A stretch of 64,000 bases of DNA from Typhlomys cinereus (lineage: Eukaryota > Chordata > Mammalia > Rodentia > Platacanthomyidae), in the NCBI GenBank assembly GCA_023101885.1, contig JALPQD010000160.1, positions 1,116,001-1,180,000 on the forward strand, given 5' to 3'. Below are positions 35,572-48,659 of the stretch, piece after piece (the stretch's first letter is position 1; every line of letters starts with the position of its first letter). The translations under genes were made by a program, and so were the position numbers. The notes beneath the pieces are model-generated. The model saw nothing but the letters and a program-made list of their open reading frames with translations, was not told where the DNA came from and searched no databases.

Positions 35572-36281
35572 GATGATACTTCATAACAGGACTCAGCAAC
35601 CAAGGAACACCACAAAAGATGGGGAGAGTGATGAGCTCATATGTTTAATATGAAAGCTGTGGTTGCAGGTGCTCACCCTCAGAGAGTTTTACAAAGTCGA
35701 ATTCTCACATCTTTATATGAGCTCATCTCCCTGGGGTAGCAGGGATGTCAAGGCCAACACAATGGTAACATCTGGATGATGATGAGATTGATGATGAGGA
35801 TTACTTATCATACTTCTGATTGAAAGAGAATACACAGTTCTCTCCCTCCTGCAGGTTTCTAGTGACCACCTTGGCAGCCTGTGACCCTTGCCAAGTTTCT
35901 TGTTAATTGCATGATTTCTCAGAGCTGGGTAGCACCAGCAATAGATCACATCAAAGGGGTGTGACATGAACACCCAGGTGTTCTGGAATGTAGATTTCCA
36001 GAAGTTGATAACCAAGCTCTGAAACCTACATTTATCTTGACAACAGCAAATTATCAGAGGCTAACCTTGATTCCAGTGGTTTAGAGAGGTGTTTACATCA
36101 AAGACTAAGCGTGAAAAAGGAATCGCTCACAACATTCCTCATAGTTGCTGGTGGAAAAGTAGAGAAGCTTAGAATGAAGGGGCCCAGCGTTCATCTGCCC
36201 TGTGCTTCCCAAATACAGTTTGACAGCAATATTCAACTGTCTGCATACTTACAGACTAGATAAAAATATTCCCTTCTATAT
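35572..36281. other. Non-coding, nothing recognised
   Basis: No gene or repeat family seen. Confidence 0.4.
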
Positions 36282-36353
36282 TCTCTCTCTTTCTCTCTCT
36301 CTCTCCCTTTCTCTCTCCCTCTCTCTCCCCCCTCTCTCTTTCACACACATACA

Positions 36354-36403
<50 letters not shown>

Positions 36404-36407
36404 TGTG
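36282..36407 (+). repeat. Compound (CT)n-(CA)n-(GT)n microsatellite
   Basis: CT-rich to about 36340, CA from 36342 to 36400, then GTGTGTG. The CA/GT junction is self-complementary over a few units. Confidence 0.95.
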
Positions 36408-37460
36408 CATACGATAGTGGGCTAAATGTACTGAGTCTCCTAACTTGAATAGAGATACCTCTTAAGGTGGAAAGAGCATAAGGGAAAAGCAATGGTAGTC
36501 TTCTTCATTCACAAGCTGCTGGAAATACAGTTCCTCTTAAACTTCACTGTAAACATCAGTATGCCTGAATAAATGCTAAAAATATATTGCCGAAGCAATG
36601 GAGGCCATAGTATACCTGAACTGACAGAGTTGAAAATATTCCAAAGAGACGCTTGCTCCCTCACTCAGGACTGTTGAAAAGGGGACCATAGGGAATTAAA
36701 ATTTCCCTCCAGGTATATCATGCTGGGGGCAGGAAAATACCTGTGTCCAGCCAGAGAGGGGAGGGATAACACAACAGGTTGAAGACTCTGTCCGACCACC
36801 TTACTAGAAAGATTGAAGCCAAGATAAGGATGGTTAATGATGGTGGGACCATACCTGAACTAGGACTATTTAGCTGGGCATCTCTTACCTTCTGTATAAG
36901 GATCATCCTCGTGTTTGCAACTGAACATGGACTTGAGGCATTGCTGCATCTTCACATTTCTCTATTCTATATGATCACATTGAATAAATTTCCTTTTCTG
37001 CATTTCATTGTATTTTGGACTCTTTTATAGGGGATGTATGCCTGAATCCATGCTAGAAGGGCATAGGCCATTTGTTAGTCAGGTCTGTTAAAAATTACCA
37101 CACCAGTAATTTCATCCAAAAAGCATTTAGACTTCATGATAATGGACAGTGTTTTCCTGTGACAGAGGTGATCCTAAGCCTCTGTTATTTATTGGAAATC
37201 TTTCTATTTATTCACATTCATATTTTTGAAAACCATTTCTTTATACTCTTCTATAACAAATAATGAGAGACTTTTAGCATTGTTAGACATGCAAATCTAG
37301 TTTGGGTTCACAGCATGCTATTCATCAACCATTATAATATACCAATTATGCATACAATACATGAAAATAATACCCTACGAATTAAAATTTCAGTTACAGC
37401 TCTATTTTTAGTAAAAACTAGAAGTCGTAAAAACCACAGAAACAGATAAGAATGACAATA

Positions 37461-37462
<2 letters not shown>
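36408..37462. other. Non-coding, nothing firmly recognised
   Basis: Contains a weak pair of similar ~20-base blocks ('tatgcctgaat') at 36560 and 37037, about 477 bp apart; not assignable to a repeat family. Confidence 0.35.

Positions 37463-37514
<52 letters not shown>
37463..37514 (+). repeat. (CA)26 microsatellite
   Basis: Uninterrupted CA run. Confidence 0.97.
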
Positions 37515-37518
<4 letters not shown>

Positions 37519-38278
37519 TGCTTTGGTCCCCATCTTTCATTCTTTTGTCTTTCAGGTTATAAATATTATTATTGTTTTGGTCCATGGGAATATGTTGAGA
37601 TGGGTGAGCAGTTAAATGTTTTGTTGCCAAATATTCTCAAAGACAAAGAAAAAGATGCAGACTCTTTTTGAACTATCATAATGATCAAAGACTTTAAATG
37701 ATGAGAACATTGATGACTGAGGTCCCATGGAGAGGTGGTAAAAATGCTTTCGATTTGCACTGAAAATGAATGCATGCTTCACATCCATTTTCAAGTAGTA
37801 GAATTAGGAAAAAACCTCAATAAGGAATCCAAATACATAGAACTGGACTGCTTCTTCACCTATTAGTGTCGCTTGTACTATTTGTAAACACATTATTAGT
37901 CATGCATGCATTCTCTCTTTGATTATATAATGATAGAAATTTAAAATCCTCACTAACAAAAAATGTGTCTCTATATCACTCCCCTCAGCAAGCACACATG
38001 TCTGATGACATGTAAGCCTAAGAAAGAAAAAATATCTGCTAGCAATGTAATTGGAACTCTGTTATGATTGAAATTAAAAATAACAGATGAAGAATAACAA
38101 ACCAACATATGCCATTTTAATTATCTCTGGGTACAAAACATGCTTGATTCAGAACTTTATCTTATGGTACATGGCAATTGCCTTTACAGATAAAAGTACT
38201 GAACATTCAGCTCGACAGTAAGTAGAGGCATCATCCAGCTCAATTCTTTCATTCAGTGGGAGTAAAGAATGAATCTTG
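37515..38278. other. Non-coding, nothing recognised
   Basis: No gene or repeat family seen. Confidence 0.4.
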
Positions 38279-38378
38279 AAGGCTGGGACTGCAGCTTAGT
38301 TGGGGAGGACTTGCCTTGCACGCATGAGTTTCTAGGTTCAATTCCTAGTACTAGCCGAAAATAAAAAAAACAGGAAGA
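38279..38378 (+). mobile_element. ID-type SINE
   Basis: 'ggctgggactgcagcttagt', 'ggacttgccttgcacgcatg' and B box 'ggttcaattcc', then an A-rich tail. tRNA-Ala-like, with the length of the ID family. Confidence 0.85.
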
Positions 38379-39499
38379 AGAATAAATCTTAAGTCATTAT
38401 ATTATAATCTTAAATTCTTGTTAGTAATTACGAAACAAAAGGGAAGTAAAAGATAACGTATCTAATATAATCTGTTGTTTTAATGAGTGAGGGGTAGTAT
38501 GATTAGGGTGTGTGCAACCCATCATGTGGTCAGGGATAGCTCTCAGTGCAGTCCAACATGAGCTCATGCGCTTTCTTAAAATATTATGACATTTCATGCA
38601 TTTATTTATTTAGTAACTCAAATACATAATTCTCATGTGTGAACTTCGTGATGACAATGTAGTGTCACACTGTCAAAAGTTCAGACACGCCTGTCGGTAC
38701 CCTTGCTTTTTATCTGATGCCAGTCTAACCTCAAATATTTGCCCTGAAAGGCCTTTCCTGACCTTCCTCTCTGAGGAGGTCCTTTCAGGACTTTCCTTGA
38801 GATTTCCCTTAAATAACTTGCTTGCTTCTTGAACTTAGTTCCTCTCTCCCTCCCTCTCTGCCCTTATCTAGGATGTAAAGCTTCATATAAGGAGATCCTT
38901 TAGCTGCATCATCCATAGCTCTTTCTCCAGCACCAGTTCTCAAATGAGCACATAGTGGACAGAGAAAATAGAAAAGAAAGAATTTCAGGGAGACATATTG
39001 AGCCACATAGCCTACCACACACAAAGACATCGTCTTAAATTAAATTAAATTATTTCAGGGAATTCGTGTATTTGCTAAAGCCAAACCAAGATTCTCAGGT
39101 TGAGAAACATCAACATGAATGAAGGTATACTTGTAGCCCTTAGTGGGCACTTGGTGAATCTAAGGGAAAGAATGAAAGATGGACATAAAAATTGCATAAT
39201 ACCATGTAAATATGCATATCAGTATTCCCTCAAATGAATACAATTTCCAAATAATATTTTCTTCGTTAACAGACTAGAAATGTTCGATTTTCTGAAGAAG
39301 AAAAGACAGCCTTTGTCTGTCTGAACCTGACCTTTTCTGCAGCTTTCTAACAAAAGTGCAGTAATACCCACGTTACCTCTTATGTTTACGTTTGCACTAT
39401 TCGTGGTTCAACTATCTGTAGTCAATTAAAGTCATGAAAGAAAGACAGAGAGAAATTTATGCTTTATTTTACTGTATTCTTTGCTTATGAATACATGTT
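38379..39499. other. Non-coding, nothing recognised
   Basis: No gene or repeat family seen. Confidence 0.4.
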
Positions 39500-39846
39500 G
39501 GAGGGTTGTATGTGTGTTTACATGTTTGTACATGTGTAAGCATGTGTGTGTGCAGATGGGCATACACATATGTGGGCCCAAACATGGAGATTTCAAGTTG
39601 ACATTTGTGTGTTCTTTCGTCACTGTCCACTTTCGAGCATTAAAGGCTCTCAGTTGAGTCCAGAGCCTACCAGCTGCACAGGCTCACGCCCAGCTTGTCA
39701 TGGAGATTTTCTGTCTCTGCCTCTCAAACGCCACAATTAGAAGCAGCCAGGAAGTCTGTCCAGCTACTGCCTGGGTTCTAGGGATCCAAAGTTCAGTCCT
39801 CATACCTGTGAGGCAAATGTCTCATCCAATGAGCCATTTCCCCAAT
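39500..39846 (-). mobile_element. B3/B2-superfamily SINE (reverse)
   Basis: GT-rich start, 'ctctgcctctcaaacgccac', 'ctgggttctagggatccaaa', 'cagtcctcatacctgtgagg' and 'ccaatgagccatttccccaa', the reverse complement of a tRNA-derived head. Confidence 0.7.
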
Positions 39847-40584
39847 TTTATAGTATAATTTATAGTCTACTTTATTGTTAGTGTTAAAAGCTTAATGCAC
39901 ATGATTTATACATTGAACTGTATTGTAGCTGTATATGCACTCAGGAGAGCATAACATGTGTAAGGCTTCAGCATCAGGTAATACATGTCTTGGAACATGT
40001 ATCTTGATACTGTGATAATTCTGATGGTTAAATGGGGGGGTGTTCATTTTTCTCCTAATGTTTCTAATAAGCAGACTTTTGAAGACAATAAAATAGTAAT
40101 TGCCCCAACAATAATTTATTGGTTGAAGATAAGGATCAGCACTTAATTCGGGAAAGCAAACAAATTAAGGGAGTAAGGGGAGAAAGGGGGTGAAGGACAA
40201 AAAAAGAGCTCATCCCACCCTGGAGAAGTTCCATCCTCCATCTGTTCAAAGATGCAGTAAGTCTGGGCTGTACTGCCACCTTCTCGGAGACCTTCCCTGA
40301 CATGATAACTAGAACAATATCCAATGCCACCCCATTCCACAGCCACGCCACCTTCCTCTATAAATTTTATTACTTTTATTTTATTACTAGTACTATAATA
40401 TCATTATTAGTACTTGTTGAAACTCTTTCTCATTTACAATTTTTTCCTTACCACAAATCTCTTGTGCCAGAAAGGCATTTTGGCATTGCCATGGCTCATA
40501 GAAGAGTCACAATAAAGGACAACTGAAAGGATGACTAGGTAGGATTTCTCCCAGAACCACCTGTGCTCAGCCTCTCTTTTCTGT

Positions 40585-40622
40585 CACCAGTCATACTCCA
40601 TGGCTGCATTCTCTGGGTGCAG
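40585..40622 (+). repeat. 38-bp direct repeat, copy 1
   Basis: Begins 'caccagtcatactccatggc' and ends 'ctctgggtgcag'; 36 of 38 bases match 41197-41234. Confidence 0.95.
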
Positions 40623-41196
40623 GAGCCCATCTTGCCTATCTGATGAACAGCTGCCACAGCTGTAGTCTCCCCTTAGCTTACTGATCTGAGCCTACATTCT
40701 CAGCTTGAAAGAAAAAACAAACACATAAACAACAATCACAAAAACAACCCTCATAGATAAGGCAAAGGGTGAAACTCTAAGTGTGCGGAGGTGCAATAAA
40801 GAAAGCAAAGCAGAAGAATTTCAGGGTGAAATAAATGAAAGAAGGTAAGAAATAAAAGCTCCGAGAAGGGACAAGATATAAAATGAAAGGAAAAGATGGT
40901 GCACTGGAGGGAGGAGTTGTGAGAGGAAGCTACACCTCACAGAGGGCCTCAGTGTTTCACTGTCTTTGAAAGACTGTCCCTCGCCTGAAAGCCCTTCTGT
41001 AGCTGGTCTTTTCCTCTTTCAGTGGGCCAGGTCCTCCTCCTGTCTCCTGGAGGTTCAAGGACACCTGTGGTTTGCTGTGGCTGTCTATCTACAACTTCGT
41101 GCTCCAGGCACACCCGAGGCTTCAGGCTCTTCAATCCGCGTTACTCTGCCTCCCGCTTTCAACCTCCTGTATTTTAATGTATGACAGTGACTTTCC

Positions 41197-41234
41197 CACC
41201 AGTCACACTCCATGACTGCATTCTCTGGGTGCAG
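41197..41234 (+). repeat. 38-bp direct repeat, copy 2
   Basis: Same orientation, 574 bp after copy 1; too long for a usual transposon target-site duplication. Confidence 0.95.
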
Positions 41235-41559
41235 CCAGCAGCTCCCTCCCAGCTGGATGGATTATGTGTGAAATTAGTACTGTTCAGGGCTCAGGGAAAT
41301 TTTAGCTCCTCTCTTCACTGAAGTAAATACATGAACAAACTAAATCACTAGAATAAATAAGTGAACAAACTCATAGAAAAGAACAGAGTTGTGGACCTAA
41401 AAAGAAGTGCTGCTTTGAATTTTGCTGCTATTTTAGTAAACCACCAGTAACTTTTACTTTAATCTAACTTATGTATTTAACTTATATAACCACATATAGC
41501 GACTATGAATTTGACAACTGAGAATTGAACCTTTAAGGACACCAATGAAGAATTATTTT

Positions 41560-41888
41560 CTCAAGGCAATGCTTGAACGAGTCTGCAGGAGGTTGACTGA
41601 TGGAGGAATACCCAACCCATGATAAGGGGGACCATTCTCTGAGCAGGTGAAAAGGTGGGGGGATTAGTTGGCACCAGGAGAATAGTAACTAAAATATAAG
41701 ATTATCTTCAGCTCTTCTTGTGAATATCATGTGGCCAGTCCTCACAGCTCCTGATGTTGGTGTGACCTCCCTGTCAACATAATGAACTGTAGCCTGAAAC
41801 TGTAAGCATGATAAAAAAAGACTCTTGTTCCCCCTAAAAGTTTGAATCCTTTATTCATTCAGTAATGGGAAGATGAAACTAACACAAG
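41560..41888 (-). mobile_element. URR1-like rodent interspersed repeat
   Basis: 'agcctgaaactgtaagcatg', 'ctcttgttccccctaaaag' and 'agatgaaactaacaca' match the end of the family in the same orientation as the copies at 5405 and 47650. Confidence 0.5.
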
Positions 41889-41889
41889 A

Positions 41890-44360
41890 GTACAGTGGAA
41901 AACACTATTGGAAAAAAAAAAAAACATGATTCAGCGCATTGTTCTGTATAATGGAAACTCAGCAAAGGTTTAATAAAAGATTAAGCAACAAAAACATGAC
42001 CACACTGTGGAAGCACACACAGAACACAATGGTACGTATTATTCTGTCTGTCTCAGAAACTCAACTGCAATTCTAAAAAAAAAAAAAAAACTTGAAAAGA
42101 ATGACTCTAACGTGTCATCTATAAATGCAATCCTCGTGGCATGAACTGTGGGAGTGTGGCAGTGAAACATAATAAGCCTGAGGTTTAATTATGAAATTGT
42201 TGGAACAGAAATAAGACAGTGATTAGCATTTTTGCTTTCAGACTAATAAACAAGAACATTGGCCTTTAAAAAATGTGAAAGCATGACACTCATATTTCCT
42301 TTTTTCTAGGAAGTTTCTTCAAACATGTCTCTTCATAATAAATACTACGAAATGCTAATAATGGGTGCATTAGAAAGAATTCATTTGTAATACATCCGTA
42401 AAACACAGCGAGCCTGTCAGAATAATTTGCAAATCTGCAGCGTGAGAAGGTAGTCAGATCCGAGTTTTAATCCTAGATGCTTCAAGTACTAGCTTTGTAT
42501 CCTTCGCTAGTTACTTATCCTTTCTGAGTAATCGCTGACTTCTCAGGAAGTGAACTAGAGCTAATAATGTAATGATGCTTCGAGAATGCTGAGACATCCA
42601 GGGTCTGGTACACATGAAATGCTAGCTCCAGTTCCTTTGTAAAGCAAAGTGGGTTTTGTTTTCTTTTGCAGCTTTTCTTATTTGAGAACAAACAATGTGA
42701 ATTCATATACTTTCAAGCAGTCTCTTCATATTTCTTGATTGAATGTGAGCATTTTCAAAATATCACCTTGTTTCTTTCTTATCTGGTATGAAAATATAAT
42801 ATTTTACTTCTAAAACCTTCTTATTAACTAATAAGAGAAGTAAGTCAAGCAAGAAAGTTAAATCTTTCTTCATGCCTCAACAACTTCCTATCAATGTATA
42901 CGGCCCTAACAGATTTCCATTTACAGACACATTATGTTCCCAAATATGTTTGTAAATTAGCTCATTAGGATCAAAAATTTATTTTTTATTGAATCTGAGT
43001 ACAGTGCACAAATATTACTGAACCTGTGCTTTGGGTCATGCCTGAAATTGTGATTTGGTCTAAGTTTACAATACTGAGGTTTTGGTGCTAAAATGGCCCA
43101 CTGAAGATTGTGGAAAATTTGTCTCAGGAACATGCTTGTTTAACTGGCTCTACAGAAGAAGCCCTTTGAAGTAGTGAATTAATATTCATACCTTTATTTT
43201 ACTGCTATTTGTGGACACCATCCAGAACTTGCAAGATTTCTAGAATCTTTAGACCTAGTTTTTCTACCTCTGGTGCCCACTGTCCATTTCGATTACCTTC
43301 AACAATACTTAGAGCTCTCAAATTAGAAATTCTAATAACTTATTAATTAATACACATCCTGTCTAGTGCACATTGATCTAAGTTAAAGATTACTATGAAG
43401 GCAAAACAAATTAACCAACATAGAAAGTTCTAAGGCCTTGCAAGGTTTGATTTTTTTTTCGAAAGCTCATGGTTACTCAGTAGCTGAAATGATATAGTTG
43501 GTAGAATTATAAGCAATATAACAAATAGGAAGAAAATTTCTTTTTCTGAATGAGAATGAACTCTTTCCAAGAAACAACAAAAAAAACCGTTTTCATCTTT
43601 AGTAGGTTATCCCTTGTGAGGAATCCACGTCCCTAAAGTTAACACTTCACCTGCTTTCTAAAGTCCCTTGCCTTCTTGAGCTCTATATTTTGTTTATTTG
43701 CTCGCTTCATAGAAACACCTTCTAAAATGAAACTAGTCACGGTTTTCGCAGTTAGAGTTCCATATTTGCTTTTGGGAAGCAGGAAAATATAAAATGTGAA
43801 CAGGGCATGAGTAAGAGGCTACTCATCGTTTGTATTTAAGAAAACTTTGTGTTCTGTTTTGTTTTTGCAATTTGCCTAGAGGAACATTGAATCTATCCTT
43901 GTGATTCAGCCTGACAGAAAATAAAGGCAGAAGTTAATGGGTTGAAAAGTTTAGTTGGCAAAATGGGTACCAGGGGGATTTACCTTTTTGTGTTATTGGT
44001 AAAACAAATGTACTTCACAAATACACAAAATCTGCAAAGCATCAGAAGAGACAGTATTTCAAATGTGAAATAAGAGAGCTCTCGCCACTGGGAAATGTTT
44101 GCTACAATGACATAAAGTATTTCGAGTATTTGTGGCCTCAAGTAGACTGTGCTTTTAAGATTCTGTATTACTTCAAAGGTCTTTAATTGAGCAAACTGCA
44201 GATTTATACACCCGTCACTCAAGGTGGCCATAATACCAGCAGTTCTGCTTGACCTTGCTCTCCTTTGTGGGCTCTTTCTTTTCTCCTTCATTCATAAAAT
44301 CTGATGACTTGTAGTGCTCTGTCATGTCACACATTCTTACACCACAAGCTTTATTTGAGA
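41890..44360. other. Non-coding, nothing recognised
   Basis: No gene or repeat family seen. Confidence 0.35.
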
Positions 44361-44425
44361 GGGAGAGGATCTTTGAGATTGAACCTAAGCACCTGTGTAT
44401 CATTTGCTGCATCCCTCAGGCCCTG
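44361..44425 (-). mobile_element. Possible tRNA-type SINE fragment
   Basis: 'gagattgaacctaagcacct' and 'tgctgcatccctcaggccct' resemble the reverse complement of an ID-like head. Confidence 0.35.
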
Positions 44426-47400
44426 CATAGCCTTCAGACTCCATCATACGCTGGCAAGTCTGCTTATGGCTGTGTGTAAATGTCTCTTGAACTTCACACA
44501 TGCATAGCCAACAGCTTTCTCAGTCTGTTTCACAGAGTTTGAAGCTCAACTAGGACCCAAAATACCTGTCTTCCCCACTAAACTGTATGCTTGATATATT
44601 TTCTACTTCGCTGAATTTAACTTCCATCCCTGTTCACGAGCTGAAACCTACGCAAGAGTCTCAGTGTCCTCTCCTGAAAAACATCAAAGCACATTGGGGT
44701 TCGCAGTTGCCTCTCATACTTTGTGAGTGTCCTGTTCCAAGTGTAGGCATTCTATCCCTTAGAATTGGTAAATAATATTTAGAAAACTACTCCTCACCTA
44801 GCTGCATGTTTGAAATCATCTGGAGAATTTTGTCTTAAATTCTAATGCCTAAACACCATTCTGAGAAGTGCTGACTTAATTAGTTTGAGATGTGCTCAGT
44901 CATGGATAGTGCTAACAAAGTTTCACAGGCACTTCTAATGAACAGTAAACCTCTGCTTCAGAAGCTACCTGAAGCTACCTATTTCTTGGGATGATGCTAA
45001 ATTCAGTTACCCAATTCACTGAGTCCTCTCACAGTCAGGTCCATACCATCTCTGCACTACCTCCTCATGTTCTTCTCCCCTGTCTCTCTCTACATCCGTC
45101 CCTCTGTTCAGACTCCTTAAATACCAGGATATCAAGAACTCCTTAAACTATCTTCCATGTGATAGGTTATTTTTCTCTTCCATCAAAGCCTGCTTAGATT
45201 CTATGTCTACAGAAGTTGTTCTTTATTTAGTGGCTCATCTCTCCTTGCCTTTTCTTTGACAACCAGACTCTTTTCTTGGCATCACAACCAACCCAATGAA
45301 GCAAAGCTCCTCCTTTCTAGCAACACGGTTCTTTTCCCTTAAGGCATTTGTCACTCTAGGTTGTTTGGAAAGGTTACTTTTCTACTTACAGGAACTACAT
45401 TTTTCACTGGTATAGTTTTTAGTACAACAGCTTCTTCTATACTCATAAAATGATATCTGAGTATTTTTAAAAACCTGTTAAAATTTAATTTATTCTTAAA
45501 TTTAATTTATTCTTGAATTTCACTGGGAAATAATGGTGATTATATCATCTTAATGCAGGTATAGTATTTTCACTAGTATTCATATTCAATTTGTTGATTT
45601 TTCAGCCTGCTTTCTTTGCCTTCCACTTGTTACACTATATGTGGATATATTGCTAAATGATATGCAAAGGTATTTTCCAAAAACAAAATCAGATGTGTCT
45701 CAACTCCATTATTTTCTGTTAAATAGAAAACACAAACTTTTCATAGAAAAACAAACACACAGACAATGGGTGTATCATGGCATAAAGATCATTTTTATAT
45801 TCTGGGTATTTTTATGAACCTACAAACTCCCTAAAAAATTAAAAATCCATGAAAGTCAGGAAGATAATGACAAGCAATAAAGGTGACTATAAAATGAGAC
45901 TGAAGCATGTGACCTCAGGGAGACAAACGGGGCCCTCAGGCAATTGAGGGCACAGGACCAATTCTTTGCAGATTTCTAAGAAGATTCTAGGCAACTTCCA
46001 AACCCAAACTGTCCTACAGCCAAATACTGCTGGCTGCAGAACTGAGTTTCATGTTTACCTTCAGAAAGTCTAAGTCATCCTGAGTGGTGCCGGAGTAGCT
46101 ATTCATGCACATGTCATCAAAGGCTACCAAGATGAAACTCAGTGGGCCACACACACAGAAACACATGAATGAAAGAAAGTAGAAGGGAAACTGGTAAGGA
46201 AGAAGAAGGTTTTTTTTTTATGGGAAAAGGAGGGAATGGGATTGAGCAATAAGGGATAAAAATAACATACATTTGCTGTATGTTGAAGTTCTGAAGATAT
46301 AAAAATACAAACATTAAAAAAGAAAACACTGTCTTCTAACTAGCTTCCTTCTGTTAAATTAATAAAAAACTTTTAAAAAAAATTTAAAACAGTCTAAGCC
46401 ATGTAGTTAATAGACCATGGAATGTTAAGGCCTAAGCTAACAAGATAGGATGTAGCCTATCAAATCAAAGGAAAATCAAAACAAGACTCTTCACTGCTGG
46501 GCACATCCAGCAGGCAAGCAATACCTAGGTACCATGAGGTGAGAAATACTCTCACATTTATGGCATCACTACATGGATCAGAGACAATATATTTCCCATT
46601 AAATGTTTGTGCTCAGATCACTGAAATTGAATGCAACACAATGCAGGTGAATTAAAGTGCTTCCTTTTATATTTGACAGTGACAAATCTTTCTGTAATTC
46701 TTCCCAGCATCCTTCTCTCTTAGTCAGTGGAAATAGATTTTTCACACTTTAAAGGTGAAGATCTGAAAGGACATCAGCCGCTGCCCAGACAAGAGTTGTT
46801 TTCTTGCTTGTTCAAGCACTCAATACTCTTCAACGAGTGAGAAATAATCTACAGTATTAAGCACCAACAATGTTGGTGTTTCTTGTTGTTTCTTGTAGTC
46901 CTGCAAAACCTGATAAAACTGTTGGCTCAGTCATTATGGCTGGGGAAGCTGAAGTTCAGAGAGAATGACTTGGAGACCAAATGGTTCAAACACCAGGACA
47001 TTTAATTATTGCTTTCATTTCTTAATTTTCATCTAGGGAAGTTTTTCAGTGTACACCAACCAAACTTTAAAAGAAACCTAAATCAAAGTAAAACTGTACT
47101 TCAGTAGACATGAAACTGGCAAGGTAGTATAACATCCATTAACACGTTTTCAGAAGTCCAAGGGATGGGGCAAGTGAGGGCAGCAACAGTTCTCAAGGGC
47201 ATCTCTGGTGCACTGTCATTGAAAGTGGTGCATTCTTTGAGGTAGTAGTTTCAAAGCACGCTTGCAAAGTTAAAAGTATTTGCTACTTCACTTCAGTATC
47301 AATAGCCAAAAAAGAAATGTGTGGGACCCCAGGGTAGAAGAGTAATGAATATTAACCTAGTGCTCAATTTGAGGAAGATGTTGATTTGGGCCTTATCTGC

Positions 47401-47645
47401 ATGGCATTTTATTTAAAACCCCAAACAAGTACAGGAATAAAACAACCCTGCTGATAATATGAATGCCAAAGCTCATAGAGATGTAGAGAGTTCTCTTTGT
47501 TTCACCTGTAGGAAAAGGAAGGTGTTTGGGATGTAATATAGGCTGTTGACATACTCACGTGCCTTGTGCTGTCCACTTACATCCAGCATTCAAGTACCCA
47601 CATGATAAGGTAGCTGGGGTGGTCACTTGTCAAGGTGAGTGGATT
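44426..47645. other. Non-coding, nothing recognised
   Basis: No gene, RNA or repeat family seen; only minor duplications such as two copies of 'aaatttaatttattctt' near 45482-45515. Confidence 0.35.
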
Positions 47646-47649
47646 GAGA

Positions 47650-48008
47650 AATGCGTCTGAGTTTCATAAACATACCTCTGTGGGTGTCTGTGATGGTTTT
47701 TCCCAAGGTGACTAGATAATGAGGCCTCTAGTCTAGCTACTGGATTAACCCCTTCATGGACTAATGTTATGATGGCAATAGTGAAGGGTAGGAGGTGGGA
47801 CCTGCTTGGAGGACAAAGGTCACCCATGGCATGTTTCCTGCACTGATGATTCTCGGGTTCCTTTACTCTAGTTTTTGGCCTCAATAATGAGCATTCCTCC
47901 ACACCCTATCAGTCATGTGGAGCCGATACCTTCTGAAACTGTGAGTCAAAATAACTTTAAACTCTTTGGATATTTTGTTCACAGAAATGAGAAAAGCAAC
48001 TAATATGG
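47650..48008 (-). mobile_element. URR1-like rodent interspersed repeat
   Basis: 'ggtaggaggtgggacctgct', 'tctgaaactgtgagtcaaaa', 'ggatattttgttcacagaaa' and 'gagaaaagcaactaa' are the conserved parts of this family; one of the better-preserved copies. Confidence 0.6.
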
Positions 48009-48409
48009 AAGTATAAACTGGTAAAGCACACTGAAATGTAAATATCCATCTGATCAAAGGAAACTGGCTTACCTTATCCAAACAGATATTATCATGCAAA
48101 AAAAAAGTCTCATAGCTGCTATACCCAACAATTTTTTAGAAGAAAGAAGTCTGGTCTTCTGCTGTGTAAATGTTGGTATTTAATGACATTTAACTGACTG
48201 GCCAGCAAACATATTTTGTGGATTCACTAAGTCTAATGGCTATGTATTTTCAGCTTATGATTTTAATATTGGCCCATATTTGATTTAGGTTCTTCACCAG
48301 CAGTGGGGGGAAGAGCAAAGATTCACTGAAATAGATATCTCAAATATTTACTGTTTAAAAATGTTTTATTAGCTAACAATGAATTAGGTTTTATTATGGC
48401 ATTTGTAAA

Positions 48410-48610
48410 CAAAATTTGATTTTGTTTCTCTCCTTTCCCTTCCACTCTCCCTCCTTTAAGATCTCTTATCCCCCCCAGCAGATTCTCTTCTATTTCTTTT
48501 TTGGTTCTTTGGCAATTTCACACATGTATGCAGTGAATTCAAATAATTTTCACTCTGTATTACACTATCTCATCCTCCTCCCATTCCCATTGAAAACAAT
48601 TTTCTTAAAA
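48410..48610 (-). mobile_element. Older L1 3' end (probable)
   Basis: A C/T-rich tract, 'ttggcaatttcacacatgta' and 'cactatctcatcctcctccc' resemble reverse-strand rodent L1 3' ends. Confidence 0.4.
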
Positions 48611-48617
48611 ACATCCT

Positions 48618-48620
<3 letters not shown>

Positions 48621-48652
<32 letters not shown>
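48621..48652 (+). repeat. (GT)16 microsatellite
   Basis: GT run. Confidence 0.97.
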
Positions 48653-48657
<5 letters not shown>

Positions 48658-48659
48658 AG

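Larger units (their letters stand above)
39850..41555. other. Non-coding, contains a long direct-repeat pair
   Basis: The pair at 40585-40622 and 41197-41234 is listed separately; nothing else recognised. Confidence 0.4.

Noticed and set aside
35314..35615. Ser/Leu and Arg/Glu-rich frames
   Set aside because: Translation of the (GA)n tract, not a protein.
36560..37060. Similar ~20-base blocks 477 bp apart that might be a duplication around an LTR
   Set aside because: Several mismatches, no TG...CA ends, and too long for a retroviral duplication.
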